Part shown: positions 6,968 through 13,512 of the stretch, piece after piece
Position numbering within the stretch: position 1 is the first letter of the stretch
How the letters are laid out: every line of letters starts with the position of its first letter
Assembly: GCA_009782025.1 (NCBI GenBank)
Contig: WQUQ01000199.1
Span: 1-22,757, forward strand
Source: Desulfobulbus sp.
GTDB taxonomy: Bacteria; Pseudomonadota; Gammaproteobacteria; Burkholderiales; Rhodocyclaceae
Length of the DNA: 22,757 nt
Direction: 5' to 3'
Position numbers and translations under genes: made by a program
The notes under the pieces: model-generated
What the model saw: the letters and a program-made list of their open reading frames with translations, nothing else
Told to the model about the DNA's origin: nothing
The model's database searches: none

Positions 6968-7915
6968 TCACGGGTCGCGCGCCGTCTCCAGCCAGACGCA
7001 CAGGCCCTGCGTGTTCAATTCGATATCCGTGCCCAGAATGTCGAGCACGGCGGCCTCGTCGAGCGTACAGCCGTGCGCGCGCACCTCGGCCAGCAGATAG
7101 CCGGTCATCGCCTGTTGCAACCGGTCGTGCCGCTGCTCGCCAGCATCCGCCGCGGCTTCGGCCAGGGCGATCATGGCGTCGAGGCGGCGCAGCAGTTCGG
7201 CCCCGCGTTGCGGCACATCGATCAGGCGACTGTAGTGCGTCAGGTAGACCGCTTCCGGTTGCAGATCGAGCAGGCGCTGGATCGACTGGCGCATTTCTTC
7301 CGGCTCGAATTGCGTCGGCGTGGTGGTCGGGAAAATGAACGGGCGGCCGTCGACATCGAGTTGGCGGTAGGAGATGCCGAACATGTCGCCGGTGAAAATG
7401 CCCTTGCTCGCCGGATCGGCGATGCAAAGGTGGTGCCGGGCATGCCCCGGCGTATCGAGGCAGCGCAGGCTGCGCCCGGCCAGGTCGATGACATGGCCGT
7501 CCGCCGCGGCGATGATGCGCTCGGCCGGAATCGGCACAATCTCGCCATAAACCCTGGCCACGTAATCGGCCCCGTAGACGGCGGTCACGCCGGCGATCAG
7601 CCTGGACGGCTCGGCCATGTGGCGCGCGCCGCGCGGATGCACGACCAGGCGGGCATTGGGAAAGGCAGCCATCATGCCGCCGGCGCCGCCGGCATGATCG
7701 AGATGGATGTGGGTCAGAATCACGTAATCAACCGCCGAGACGGGCAGCCCCAGGCGTTGCAGGGCGGCCAGCGCCCGCGGCAGGGCCTCCTGGCTGCCGG
7801 TATCGATGAAAGCCACGCGGCCTCGCTCGACCACCATGTGAATCGCCACCAGCAAGGGCCGCACATAGCCCGCATCGAAAGCAATAATGCCGTTGTTGTA
7901 ATCGCGCCAGTTCAT
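6968..7915 (-). CDS. MBL-fold metallo-hydrolase
   Basis: The 315-residue protein is a metallo-beta-lactamase-fold hydrolase. The metal signature THIHLDHAGG gives H69-x-H71-x-D73-H74. Further ligands are likely in DTPGHARHH and in the TGDMFG stretch, followed by a late LTHYSR histidine. A C-terminal helical region of about 100 residues follows the core. ATG at 7913-7915 (MNWRDYNNG) is chosen. The reading frame extends further upstream, but only through a palindromic repeat cluster that is not coding. There is no Shine-Dalgarno in front of the ATG, because the repeat region occupies the leader. Substrate cannot be predicted: related proteins include glyoxalase II-like and quorum-lactone hydrolases. 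Confidence 0.85.
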   Translation of the reverse strand: MNWRDYNNGIIAFDAGYVRPLLVAIHMVVERGRVAFIDTGSQEALPRALAALQRLGLPVSAVDYVILTHIHLDHAGGAGGMMAAFPNARLVVHPRGARHMAEPSRLIAGVTAVYGADYVARVYGEIVPIPAERIIAAADGHVIDLAGRSLRCLDTPGHARHHLCIADPASKGIFTGDMFGISYRQLDVDGRPFIFPTTTPTQFEPEEMRQSIQRLLDLQPEAVYLTHYSRLIDVPQRGAELLRRLDAMIALAEAAADAGEQRHDRLQQAMTGYLLAEVRAHGCTLDEAAVLDILGTDIELNTQGLCVWLETARDP

Positions 7916-7920
7916 TTTTG

Positions 7921-8014
7921 AGTGGAGAGTTGTGAGTGGAGAGTCGAGAGTTGAAGCGCCGGAGCTTTGGGGGTGGTTTTTCCCTCTCGACTCCCCAACT
8001 CCCCGCTCTCGACT
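7921..8014. repeat. Palindromic GAGAGT-rich repeat cluster upstream of the MBL gene
   Basis: GAGTCGAGAG (7941-7950) has an exact reverse complement at 7984-7993, and a further partial copy (CTCTCGACT) at 8006-8014. Related AGTGGAGAGT copies lie at 7921-7930 and 7935-7944. The arms flank a G/T-rich centre. The cluster lies in the minus-strand leader of the MBL gene and could form a hairpin there. Confidence 0.6.
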
Positions 8015-8050
8015 ATTGATCCGGCAATCAAGCATTGAACATTCCCGCTA

Positions 8051-8139
8051 CGTCATGCTGCGCGTAGTCGCAGCATCCATGCGAGCATCCATGCGGCTTG
8101 TGGATTCTGCGACTACGCTTCGCTCCGCGCAGAATGACG
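8051..8139. repeat. REP/BIME-like pair of hairpins
   Basis: Two inverted related units. Unit 1 is ATGCTGCG (8055-8062), a 6-base loop, and CGCAGCAT (8069-8076). Unit 2 is ATTCTGCG (8104-8111), a 16-base loop, and CGCAGAAT (8128-8135). Both stems are perfect 8 bp, although they differ from each other at one pair. The larger loop contains GCTTCGCTCCGC. The whole element is also an imperfect inverted repeat (CGTCAT at 8051, ATGACG at 8139). This type of GTCATTCTGCG repeat is common in proteobacterial intergenic regions. Confidence 0.8.
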
Positions 8140-8164
8140 ATATTTAATTGCCGGGTGACTAAGC

Positions 8165-9034
8165 TCAAAGTTGCGCCGCCTTGAAAGTATTGCACTGATT
8201 GATGTCGCCGGATTCAAAACCGCGCTTGAACCAGCGCACGCGCTGGGCGGAACTGCCGTGGGTGAAACTTTCCGGCACGATGCGGCCTTGCGCCTGTTGT
8301 TGCAGGCGGTCGTCGCCGATGGCCGAGGCGGCGTGCAGCGCCGCTTCCAGATCGCCCGCTTCGAGCAGGTTCTGCATCGTGCCGGCGCGGTTGCCCCAGA
8401 CGCCGGCCAGACAGTCGGCCTGGAGTTCGAGGCGCACCGACAAGGCGTTGCTCTCGGCCTCGCCGGCCCGCTGCCGGGCGCGCTGCACCTGCTCGGAGAT
8501 GCCGAGCAGGTTCTGTACGTGGTGGCCGACCTCGTGCGCGATGACATAGGCTTGGGCGAATTCGCCGGGAGCCTTGAAGCGGGTCTTCAGTTCGTCGAAA
8601 AATTGCAGGTCGATATAGACCCTCTGGTCGCCCGGACAGTAGAACGGCCCCATCGCCGACTGGCCGGTGCCGCAGGCGGTCGGCGTGACGCCGGAGAAAA
8701 GCACCAGCTTCGGATCACGGTACTGCTTGCCGCTGGCCTGAAAAATCTGCTGCCAGGCGTCCTCGGTCGAGGCCAGCACCTGCGCGACAAAACGCGCCGT
8801 TTCGTCGTCAGCCGGCGGCCGATGGGCGGCCGGCGCATGTTGCTCGACGGCCGGCAATCCGCCGCCGCCGAGCATGTTGAGCACGGTCATGGGATTGACG
8901 CCGAGAAAATAACTGGCGATCAGGGCGATGGCGACAGCGCCCAGACTCAGGTGGCCGCCGCCCAGGGAAAAACCACCGCCGCTGCCGCGCCGATCTTCCA
9001 GATTGTCGCTTTCGCGTTCGTTGTCCATGCGCAT
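8165..9034 (-). CDS. ypfJ: Neutral zinc metallopeptidase, YpfJ family
   Basis: The 289-residue protein matches the YpfJ/KPN_02809 family of membrane-anchored zinc metallopeptidases, which act in the envelope. A short cytoplasmic N-terminus is followed by a Gly-rich segment and one transmembrane helix (residues about 29-46, LSLGAVAIALIASYFLGV). The catalytic domain has HEVGH at 167-171 (HExxH zinc site) in AYVIAHEVGHHVQNLLG, plus conserved CPGDQRVYIDLQFF and ALSVRLELQADCLAGVW, whose E and D are typical of the family. ATG at 9034 has GAGGA about 8 bases upstream, which overlaps the stop codon of pyrF. That places it in an operon with pyrF (gap 10 bases). Peptide substrates are unknown. Confidence 0.9.
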   Translation of the reverse strand: MRMDNERESDNLEDRRGSGGGFSLGGGHLSLGAVAIALIASYFLGVNPMTVLNMLGGGGLPAVEQHAPAAHRPPADDETARFVAQVLASTEDAWQQIFQASGKQYRDPKLVLFSGVTPTACGTGQSAMGPFYCPGDQRVYIDLQFFDELKTRFKAPGEFAQAYVIAHEVGHHVQNLLGISEQVQRARQRAGEAESNALSVRLELQADCLAGVWGNRAGTMQNLLEAGDLEAALHAASAIGDDRLQQQAQGRIVPESFTHGSSAQRVRWFKRGFESGDINQCNTFKAAQL

Positions 9035-9044
9035 GATGGGATCC

Positions 9045-9866
9045 TCAGCGGTAACGGTTGATGGCGATCCGGGTTTCCTCGGCGACCCGGCGGGCAGCGG
9101 CGGCAAAGTGCTCGTCCTGCCCGGCGTACAGGATGGCGCGCGAGGAATTTATCACGAGAGCGCTGGCCGCTGGCGCGCGGCCGGCCGTGACGGTGGCTTC
9201 GATGTCGCCGCCCTGGGCGCCAATGCCGGGGACGAGCAGCGGCATGTCGCCGACGATCTGGCGCACGCGGGCAATCTCGGCGGGAAAGGTGGCGCCGACG
9301 ACCAGGCCGATCTGGCCGCTGCTGTTCCAGTCGCAGGCCAGCCGGGCGACGCGCTCGTACAGTCGCTCCTGGATGCCGGGGCCGCCGACATCGAGAAATT
9401 GCAGGTCGGAACCGCCGGGATTGGAGGTACGGCAAAGCAGGATCACGCCCTTGTCCGGCCAAGCCAGCCAAGGCTCGATCGAATCGTGGCCCATGTAGGG
9501 ATTGACCGTCACCGCATCGGCCTGGAAGCGCTCGAAAGCCTCGACGGCATATTGCTCGGCGGTCGAGCCAATGTCGCCGCGCTTGGCATCCAGGATGACC
9601 GGGATGCCGGGATGCCGCTCGTGAATGTGGGCGATCAGCGCTTCCAGTTGATCCTCGGCGCGGCGGGCGGCGAAGTAGGCGATCTGCGGCTTGAAGGCGC
9701 AGGCCAGATCGGCGGTGGCATCGACGATGGCGGCGCAGAATTGCAGGATGGCGTCGGGCCGGCCCTGAAGATGGGCGGGGAAGCGGGCCGGGTCGGGGTC
9801 GAGGCCGACGCAGAGCAGGGAATCGTTCTTTTGCGCGGCGGCGGCGAGCGATTGGGTGAAGGTCAT
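9045..9866 (-). CDS. pyrF: Orotidine 5'-phosphate decarboxylase, type 2
   Basis: PyrF makes UMP from orotidine 5'-monophosphate, the last step of de novo pyrimidine synthesis, in the cytoplasm. The 273-residue length is that of the long (type 2) subfamily. LCVGLDPDP at 18-26 and the catalytic [17 protein letters not shown] at 91-107 (D93, K95, D98) are diagnostic. Later [10 protein letters not shown] and a GIGAQGGD phosphate loop are also present. The ATG at 9866 is preceded by GGTTCC, a weak ribosome site. It leads the ypfJ gene with a 10-base gap. The 54 bases in front carry a dense palindromic repeat, so a promoter must lie in the short spacer or further upstream through the methyltransferase gene. 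Confidence 0.96.
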   Translation of the reverse strand: MTFTQSLAAAAQKNDSLLCVGLDPDPARFPAHLQGRPDAILQFCAAIVDATADLACAFKPQIAYFAARRAEDQLEALIAHIHERHPGIPVILDAKRGDIGSTAEQYAVEAFERFQADAVTVNPYMGHDSIEPWLAWPDKGVILLCRTSNPGGSDLQFLDVGGPGIQERLYERVARLACDWNSSGQIGLVVGATFPAEIARVRQIVGDMPLLVPGIGAQGGDIEATVTAGRAPAASALVINSSRAILYAGQDEHFAAAARRVAEETRIAINRYR

Positions 9867-9912
9867 GCGGGAACCTTTTAGAACGTGTTGTTTAGTTGTG
9901 CTGTGCCGCTGG

Positions 9913-9993
9913 CCCCCACCCTAACCCTCCCCCGCAAGCAGGGGAGGGAATCGGACTCCTTCCCCCGCTGGCGGGGGAAGGTCGGGATGGGGG
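9913..9993. repeat. Intergenic palindromic (REP-like) element with two GC hairpins
   Basis: Hairpin 1: CCCTCCCC (9925-9932) with GGGGAGGG (9941-9948) around an 8-base loop. Hairpin 2: CCTTCCCCCGC (9958-9968) with GCGGGGGAAGG (9971-9981), 11 perfect pairs with a 2-base TG loop. The outer arms CCCCCACCC (from 9913) and GGATGGGGG (to 9993) also pair loosely. The element overlaps the 3' end of the upstream methyltransferase gene and precedes pyrF, so it could also act as a terminator or mRNA end. Confidence 0.82.
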
Positions 9994-11195
9994 GCAATAG
10001 CGTGCGGAAGAAAACGGGAGAATTTAGCAGGCAGCAGACAATTTTGCAGGCTGCGCTGGGTGAACAGAAAACGGCCATCGCAAACGAAACCAAGCTGCTG
10101 CCAATCGACGTCGCGGTTCAACATCAGCGTACATTCGATCAGGTCGCGCCGGGTGATTTTCCGGTTCCTCGGAAACAGCGCCAGCACCGAGCCGTCGAAG
10201 TGCTTGCAGTCGTGCAGGAAAAAAGGAGCCGTCTTGCGCGTGCGGCCATTGACGTAAATGCGCGGGTCATTGTTTTGTGGATAGCCGCGCCCCCATCGCC
10301 ACCAGTTGCTTTCATCGAAGGTCTTGATACGGCGGGCCAGCAGTTCGGCCTTGTGCTGTTGCAGATGCGGATGCTGGATGTCGTACAGCATGCGCCGCGT
10401 CTCGCCGGTATCGACGGTCTTGGAGCAGACAAACTCGCGGTTGCCCTCGGGATGCGTATAAATGGCGTCCGCCCCGGAAACGGCCCCGACCTTGACCGCG
10501 AATACGTCCGCGAAGCGCAGGCCGTGGTCGTCGCGCAGGAACATCAACTGGCCATCGACTTCGGTGAAGATGCGGCCATCGGCCATGCGCCGGTCGAAGC
10601 GCCCCTTCTCGAAGCGGAAAATGCAGCAATTCGGCGTCGCACCGGCAAAGACGCGGACATCGCCGGTTTCATAAAAATGCGTGATGCTGCCCTGGTCGTA
10701 AAGCCAGACATTGAGCTTCCTGGCCGCAGTCAGCTTGATGAATTCGCGCGGCACGATAAACACCAGTTCGCCGCCCGGCTTCAGGTGGCGGACGCATTTT
10801 TCGATGAAAAACAAGAACAGGTTGCTGCGCGCATCGAACAGCCGGGAATCGAGCCGCCGCCGGGTCGCGGCGGGCACGTCCCGGTAGCGGACGTAGGGCG
10901 GATTGCCGATGATGCTGTCGAACTGCTCGCTCAAGGGGTAGTCGAAGAAATCGCGGGTCTCGACGCCGGGCGCAGCGATGCGCGCGTCGATCTCGATCCC
11001 CACGCAATCGGCCCCGCGCTGGCGCAGCGCCTCGAAAAAAGCCCCGTCGCCCGCCGAGGGTTCGAGAAAGCGCCCCCGGTTCTGGCACAGGCCGAGCATG
11101 AATTCGACGACATTCTCCGGGGTGAAGACCTGGCCGAGTTGTTCGACGTTGCGGGTCATGTCATCAAGAATATTCCCGGTGGCGAGCCTGTTCAT
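9921..11195 (-). CDS. Gamma-class adenine DNA methyltransferase (Eco57I/PaeR7I-like)
   Basis: The 424-residue protein has a SAM pocket FLEPSAGDGAFFEAL (43-57) and catalytic NPPY (98-101, IIGNPPYVRYRD), with motif X-like GQVFTPENVV before it. Motif I before IV and a C-terminal recognition region give the gamma class of N6-adenine methyltransferases. ATG 11195 follows the 67-aa gene stop after 9 bases. The last 25 or so residues, IAPHPDLPPPAGEGVRFPPLLAGEG, are translated from the intergenic palindromic repeat, and the stop TAG (9921-9923) lies in that repeat. The natural C-terminus probably ended near residue 398. No endonuclease is encoded next to it, so this may be an orphan methyltransferase. 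Start and end are the least certain points. Confidence 0.82.
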   Translation of the reverse strand: MNRLATGNILDDMTRNVEQLGQVFTPENVVEFMLGLCQNRGRFLEPSAGDGAFFEALRQRGADCVGIEIDARIAAPGVETRDFFDYPLSEQFDSIIGNPPYVRYRDVPAATRRRLDSRLFDARSNLFLFFIEKCVRHLKPGGELVFIVPREFIKLTAARKLNVWLYDQGSITHFYETGDVRVFAGATPNCCIFRFEKGRFDRRMADGRIFTEVDGQLMFLRDDHGLRFADVFAVKVGAVSGADAIYTHPEGNREFVCSKTVDTGETRRMLYDIQHPHLQQHKAELLARRIKTFDESNWWRWGRGYPQNNDPRIYVNGRTRKTAPFFLHDCKHFDGSVLALFPRNRKITRRDLIECTLMLNRDVDWQQLGFVCDGRFLFTQRSLQNCLLPAKFSRFLPHAIAPHPDLPPPAGEGVRFPPLLAGEG

Positions 11196-11204
11196 GACGG
11201 CAGT

Positions 11205-11408
11205 TCAAGGCTCGATCGGCAACCCCCGGCGCAGCCGCTCGTGGCGCTCGCGGGTTTCCGGCGTTTGCGTCAGCAAGGTGAACTGGCGGGCGGCTTCGAC
11301 CCATTCCAGGCGCTGCATGGGGGTCAGGCGGGCAAAGGCGGCCAGTTGCTCGTCGCTGACGTAGTAGCTGAAGCCGCCGGTGATGGGAGTCTTGGCGTCA
11401 ACGGCCAC
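11205..11408 (-). CDS. Small conserved protein (67 aa) partnered with the nucleotidyltransferase
   Basis: GTG at 11406-11408 gives 67 residues starting VAVDAKTPITGGFSYYVSDE. It overlaps the stop of the nucleotidyltransferase gene by 11 bases, which indicates translational coupling. A longer reading from an ATG at 11441 runs back inside that gene and is less likely. The sequence is mostly helical (EQLAAFARLTPMQRLEWVEAARQF) with a polar tail ending RERHERLRRGLPIEP. I recall similar small proteins next to nucleotidyltransferases, but no function is known. Pairing of a small protein and a nucleotidyltransferase resembles toxin-antitoxin organisation. That is inference. Confidence 0.65.
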   Translation of the reverse strand: MAVDAKTPITGGFSYYVSDEQLAAFARLTPMQRLEWVEAARQFTLLTQTPETRERHERLRRGLPIEP

Positions 11409-11886
11409 GCAGGCGCTCCAGATGTTCGATGTCGCTGGCATCCTGAGCGCGGCCGGTACCGCGCTTGAGGGCGATCATGTCGTCGATGGCGGCGAGCGTG
11501 ACGGGAGTGCCGTCGAGGTCGCGGGTGAGGGCGCGCCGGAAGGCCGTGGGAAGGTCGATGCCGGGGGCAATCAGCACGTCGACCATGGTGGCCGCGCCGG
11601 CCTTGGGATCGATGAGGCCAAAGGCGATCATGTGTTTTTCCTCGGCCCATGTCTTGCGTTGCGCGGGGTCTTTCAGGGCCGTGAGCGGCACGGGCGCGCA
11701 GGGCGCGAGGCCCAGTTCCCCGGCGCAGGCGATGAAACGGTCGAGATTGTCGGCATCCAGGACAAGAATGAGGTCGACGTCCATGGTCATGCGCGGCACG
11801 CCATGCAGGTTCATGGCGAGGCCGCCGACCAGCAGGTAGCGAACCCGGTGTTTTTCCAGAGCGCGGAAAAGCTCCAGATAGATCAT
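11398..11886 (-). CDS. Nucleotidyltransferase-fold protein
   Basis: The 162-residue product has the nucleotidyltransferase superfamily core: VRYLLVGGLAMNLHG (residues 15-29) with the GG motif, then TMDVDLIL with D36-x-D38, as in AbiEii/MNT-type and related proteins. These metal-binding aspartates transfer a nucleotide to a protein or RNA. A following ALKRGTGRAQDASDIEHL stretch is common at the end of such proteins. ATG at 11884-11886 overlaps the stop of the Cys-rich gene in ATGA. A further in-frame upstream extension exists only in the shadow of that gene. It is coupled to the 67-aa gene downstream. Family members act in toxin-antitoxin or defence systems, but this one is not assigned. Confidence 0.8.
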   Translation of the reverse strand: MIYLELFRALEKHRVRYLLVGGLAMNLHGVPRMTMDVDLILVLDADNLDRFIACAGELGLAPCAPVPLTALKDPAQRKTWAEEKHMIAFGLIDPKAGAATMVDVLIAPGIDLPTAFRRALTRDLDGTPVTLAAIDDMIALKRGTGRAQDASDIEHLERLRGR

Positions 11887-12083
11887 TCCGGCGTCGCCTC
11901 CTTGCGTTCCGCCGCTGCTTTCTCCCGCGCCTTCTTCTCCCAATACCGCTCGTTCTTGCTCTCGTCGGCGAAGCGGTAGCGGCCGGCCAGTTCGCAGCCT
12001 TTCATGCCGGGGTCGCAGGGCAGGTTGTTGATCTTGGTGCAACGATTGTCCACTTCGTGCGGGCAGCCCCAGCTTCCGGCCAT
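11883..12083 (-). CDS. Small Cys-rich conserved protein (66 aa)
   Basis: The product has four regularly spaced cysteines before residue 31: CPHEVDNRCTKINNLPCDPGMKGC (C7, C15, C23, C30), then ELAGRYRFADESKNERYW and a charged KKAREKAAAERKEATPE tail. The cysteine pattern suggests a small zinc- or iron-binding fold, though nothing proves the metal. I have the impression that similar short proteins occur in other betaproteobacteria, without known function. ATG at 12083 follows the 49-aa ORF stop by one base. The stop overlaps the nucleotidyltransferase start (ATGA). It is therefore one of a closely packed operon. Confidence 0.7.
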   Translation of the reverse strand: MAGSWGCPHEVDNRCTKINNLPCDPGMKGCELAGRYRFADESKNERYWEKKAREKAAAERKEATPE

Positions 12084-12084
12084 G

Positions 12085-12234
12085 TCAGTTCTCCTTGCCC
12101 CAGGAATTTTTGCATGCCACCGGCCGGTTGCCGGCGAGCATCGCGCCGTAAGGTTGCCGCGCCTGATCCTGCTCCAGATCGTGCGCGCTTTCGGCGCTAC
12201 GAGCGATTGCCTTGATGGTCCACGGGAAATTCAC
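12085..12234 (-). CDS. Probable small ORF (49 aa) in the sspAB operon
   Basis: On the minus strand a frame from GTG (12232-12234) to TGA (12085-12087) encodes VNFPWTIKAIARSAESAHD and ends ACKNSWGKEN. It sits 12 bases after the sspB stop and one base before the ATG of the Cys-rich gene, exactly filling the gap. Amphipathic helical character and operon fit suggest that it is real. There is no clear Shine-Dalgarno, so translation may depend on coupling with sspB. I recognise no family. Confidence 0.5.
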   Translation of the reverse strand: MNFPWTIKAIARSAESAHDLEQDQARQPYGAMLAGNRPVACKNSWGKEN

Positions 12235-12246
12235 GGTGGGCTGCGC

Positions 12247-12672
12247 TCACTTGATGCGTTGCAGCTTCGGCCGCCCGCCCGCGGGCGGCGGCTCGGGTTC
12301 GCGTTCAGCTTCGCCTCGATCGAGCGCCGGGGCCGCGGCGAAATCGCTTGTCGCGCCGTCAGTTTCGATCTCGAAGGCCATGCCGGCGCCGTTCTCGCGG
12401 GCATAGATGGCCGCTACCTGCTCGACCGGCACCGACAACTGGCGGGCGACGCCGGCGAAACGAGCCTGAAACTCGATCAATTCATTGCCCATTTGCAGCT
12501 TGTTGGTCGCCTCCGGCCCGATATTGAGCACGATCTGACCGTCGCGGACGAACTCGCGCGGCACATTGGTGCGCGGGTCGACCTGTACCGCGAGGTGGGG
12601 CGTGTAGCCGTTATCGCTGCACCATTCCCAGATGGCGCGCAGCAGGTAGGGTTTGGTGGATGGCAGTTCCAC
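12247..12672 (-). CDS. sspB: ClpXP protease specificity-enhancing factor SspB
   Basis: SspB tethers ssrA-tagged proteins to ClpXP. The 141-residue product has the family start PSTKPYLLRAIWEWCSDNGYTPHLAVQVD, the substrate-groove VPREFVRDGQIVLNIGPEATNKLQMGNELIEFQARFAG, and a disordered acidic/Pro-rich tail ending GRPKLQRIK, the usual ClpX-docking end. GTG at 12670-12672 is the start, one base after the TAA of sspA, so the genes are coupled. Typical length and order agree with sspA-sspB in proteobacteria. Confidence 0.93.
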   Translation of the reverse strand: MELPSTKPYLLRAIWEWCSDNGYTPHLAVQVDPRTNVPREFVRDGQIVLNIGPEATNKLQMGNELIEFQARFAGVARQLSVPVEQVAAIYARENGAGMAFEIETDGATSDFAAAPALDRGEAEREPEPPPAGGRPKLQRIK

Positions 12673-12673
12673 G

Positions 12674-13270
12674 TTACTTGCGCATCGCCTTTTCCGACGG
12701 CGTCAGCGCGTCGATGAAGCCCTGGCGGCTGAAAATGCGTTCGGCGTATTTCATCAGCGGCGCGGCGGCCTTGCCGAGGTCGATGCCATAGTGGTCGAGA
12801 CGCCACAAGAGCGGCGCGATGGCCACGTCGAGCATGGAAAATTCGTCGCCCAGCATGAATTTCTGCTTGTTGAAGATCGGGATGATCTCGGTCAGGCGGG
12901 CGCGGATTTCCTGGCGCGCCTTGTCGGCGGTCTTGCCGTTTTTCTCGATCACCTCCATGAAGGAGAAAATCTCGCGCTCCATGCCGACCAGCAGTTGGCG
13001 GGCGCGGGCGCGCATGATCGGGTCGGCCGGCATCAATTGCGGATGCGGGAAGCGCTCGTCGATGTACTCGTTGATGATGTTCGGCTCGAACAGCACCAGA
13101 TCGCGCTCGACCAGCACCGGCACCCGCCGGTGCGGATTGATGGCCGCCATTTCGTCCGGCTTGTTGAACATGTCGACGTCGATCACCTGAAAATCCATGC
13201 CCTTCTCGAACAGGACGATGCGGCAGCGATGACTGAAGGGGCAGGTCGTGCCCGAATAGAGGTTCATCAT
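12674..13270 (-). CDS. sspA: Stringent starvation protein A (glutathione S-transferase fold)
   Basis: SspA is a GST-like protein that binds RNA polymerase in starvation. The 198-residue product has MMNLYSGTTCPFSHRCRIVLFEKGMDF with the Cys-Pro-Phe-Ser thioredoxin-like site, then INPHRRVPVLVERDLVLFEPNIINEYIDERFPHP, which is characteristic of SspA rather than other GSTs. Two ATG codons are adjacent, at 13270 and 13267. GAGAAAG is close upstream. A TTG at 13279 is in frame and less likely. It heads the long minus-strand operon, divergent from the redox operon. The usual petABC genes are not upstream. Confidence 0.94.
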   Translation of the reverse strand: MMNLYSGTTCPFSHRCRIVLFEKGMDFQVIDVDMFNKPDEMAAINPHRRVPVLVERDLVLFEPNIINEYIDERFPHPQLMPADPIMRARARQLLVGMEREIFSFMEVIEKNGKTADKARQEIRARLTEIIPIFNKQKFMLGDEFSMLDVAIAPLLWRLDHYGIDLGKAAAPLMKYAERIFSRQGFIDALTPSEKAMRK

Positions 13271-13332
13271 CTTTCTCAACCCTCAAAACAAATTCGGCAG
13301 CGGGGCCAACGTTGACTGGAGACAAACCTGTG

Positions 13333-13338
13333 ATTATA
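13333..13338 (-). promoter_or_regulatory. Candidate -10 box of the sspA operon
   Basis: TATAAT on the minus strand (plus-strand ATTATA) lies about 63 bases upstream of the sspA start. No convincing -35 hexamer is found 16-18 bases further up, so this could be an extended or activator-dependent promoter. The call is weak. Confidence 0.4.
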
Positions 13339-13410
13339 CGCATTTTCCTTTGGCTCTGGCGTGGCGGGTTGACTCGAAAACCACAACCCCTCCTCAGGGA
13401 GAGAAATCGC

Positions 13411-13419
13411 TTGTACAAT
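13411..13419 (+). promoter_or_regulatory. Candidate -10 of the redox operon
   Basis: TACAAT (13414-13419) lies within the palindrome TTGTACAA (13411-13418), about 95 bases upstream of the ferredoxin start. No good -35 hexamer is seen at 17 bases. TTGACT at 13366-13371 is too far away. A redox-responsive activator may be needed (inference). No clear FNR box was seen. Confidence 0.3.
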
Positions 13420-13454
13420 CACGCGTTTTCGGCGGCACTCGACCGCAGGGGGAA

Positions 13455-13480
13455 CTGGCCCATCGCCACGGGCCGGTTTT
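13455..13480 (+). terminator. Terminator-like hairpin in the leader of the redox operon
   Basis: CTGGCCC (13455-13461) pairs with GGGCCGG (13470-13476) around ATCGCCAC, followed by TTTT. The hairpin is 33 bases upstream of the ferredoxin GTG and downstream of the candidate promoter, so it could be an attenuator. It could equally be a plain structure in the leader. Confidence 0.4.
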
Positions 13481-13512
13481 GAGCTGTTTTCGCTTGAGAG
13501 GAGAATTCCATC

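Noticed and set aside
7916..8035. N-terminal extension of the MBL protein by 40 residues
   Set aside because: The extra codons come from the palindromic repeats. The domain begins correctly at MNWRDYNNG.
9885..11468. Long plus-strand open frame opposite the DNA methyltransferase
   Set aside because: It is antisense to genes with clear motifs, and its protein is low-complexity and rich in Ala, Arg and Gly, as expected of a shadow of GC-rich coding DNA. It also crosses the repeat.
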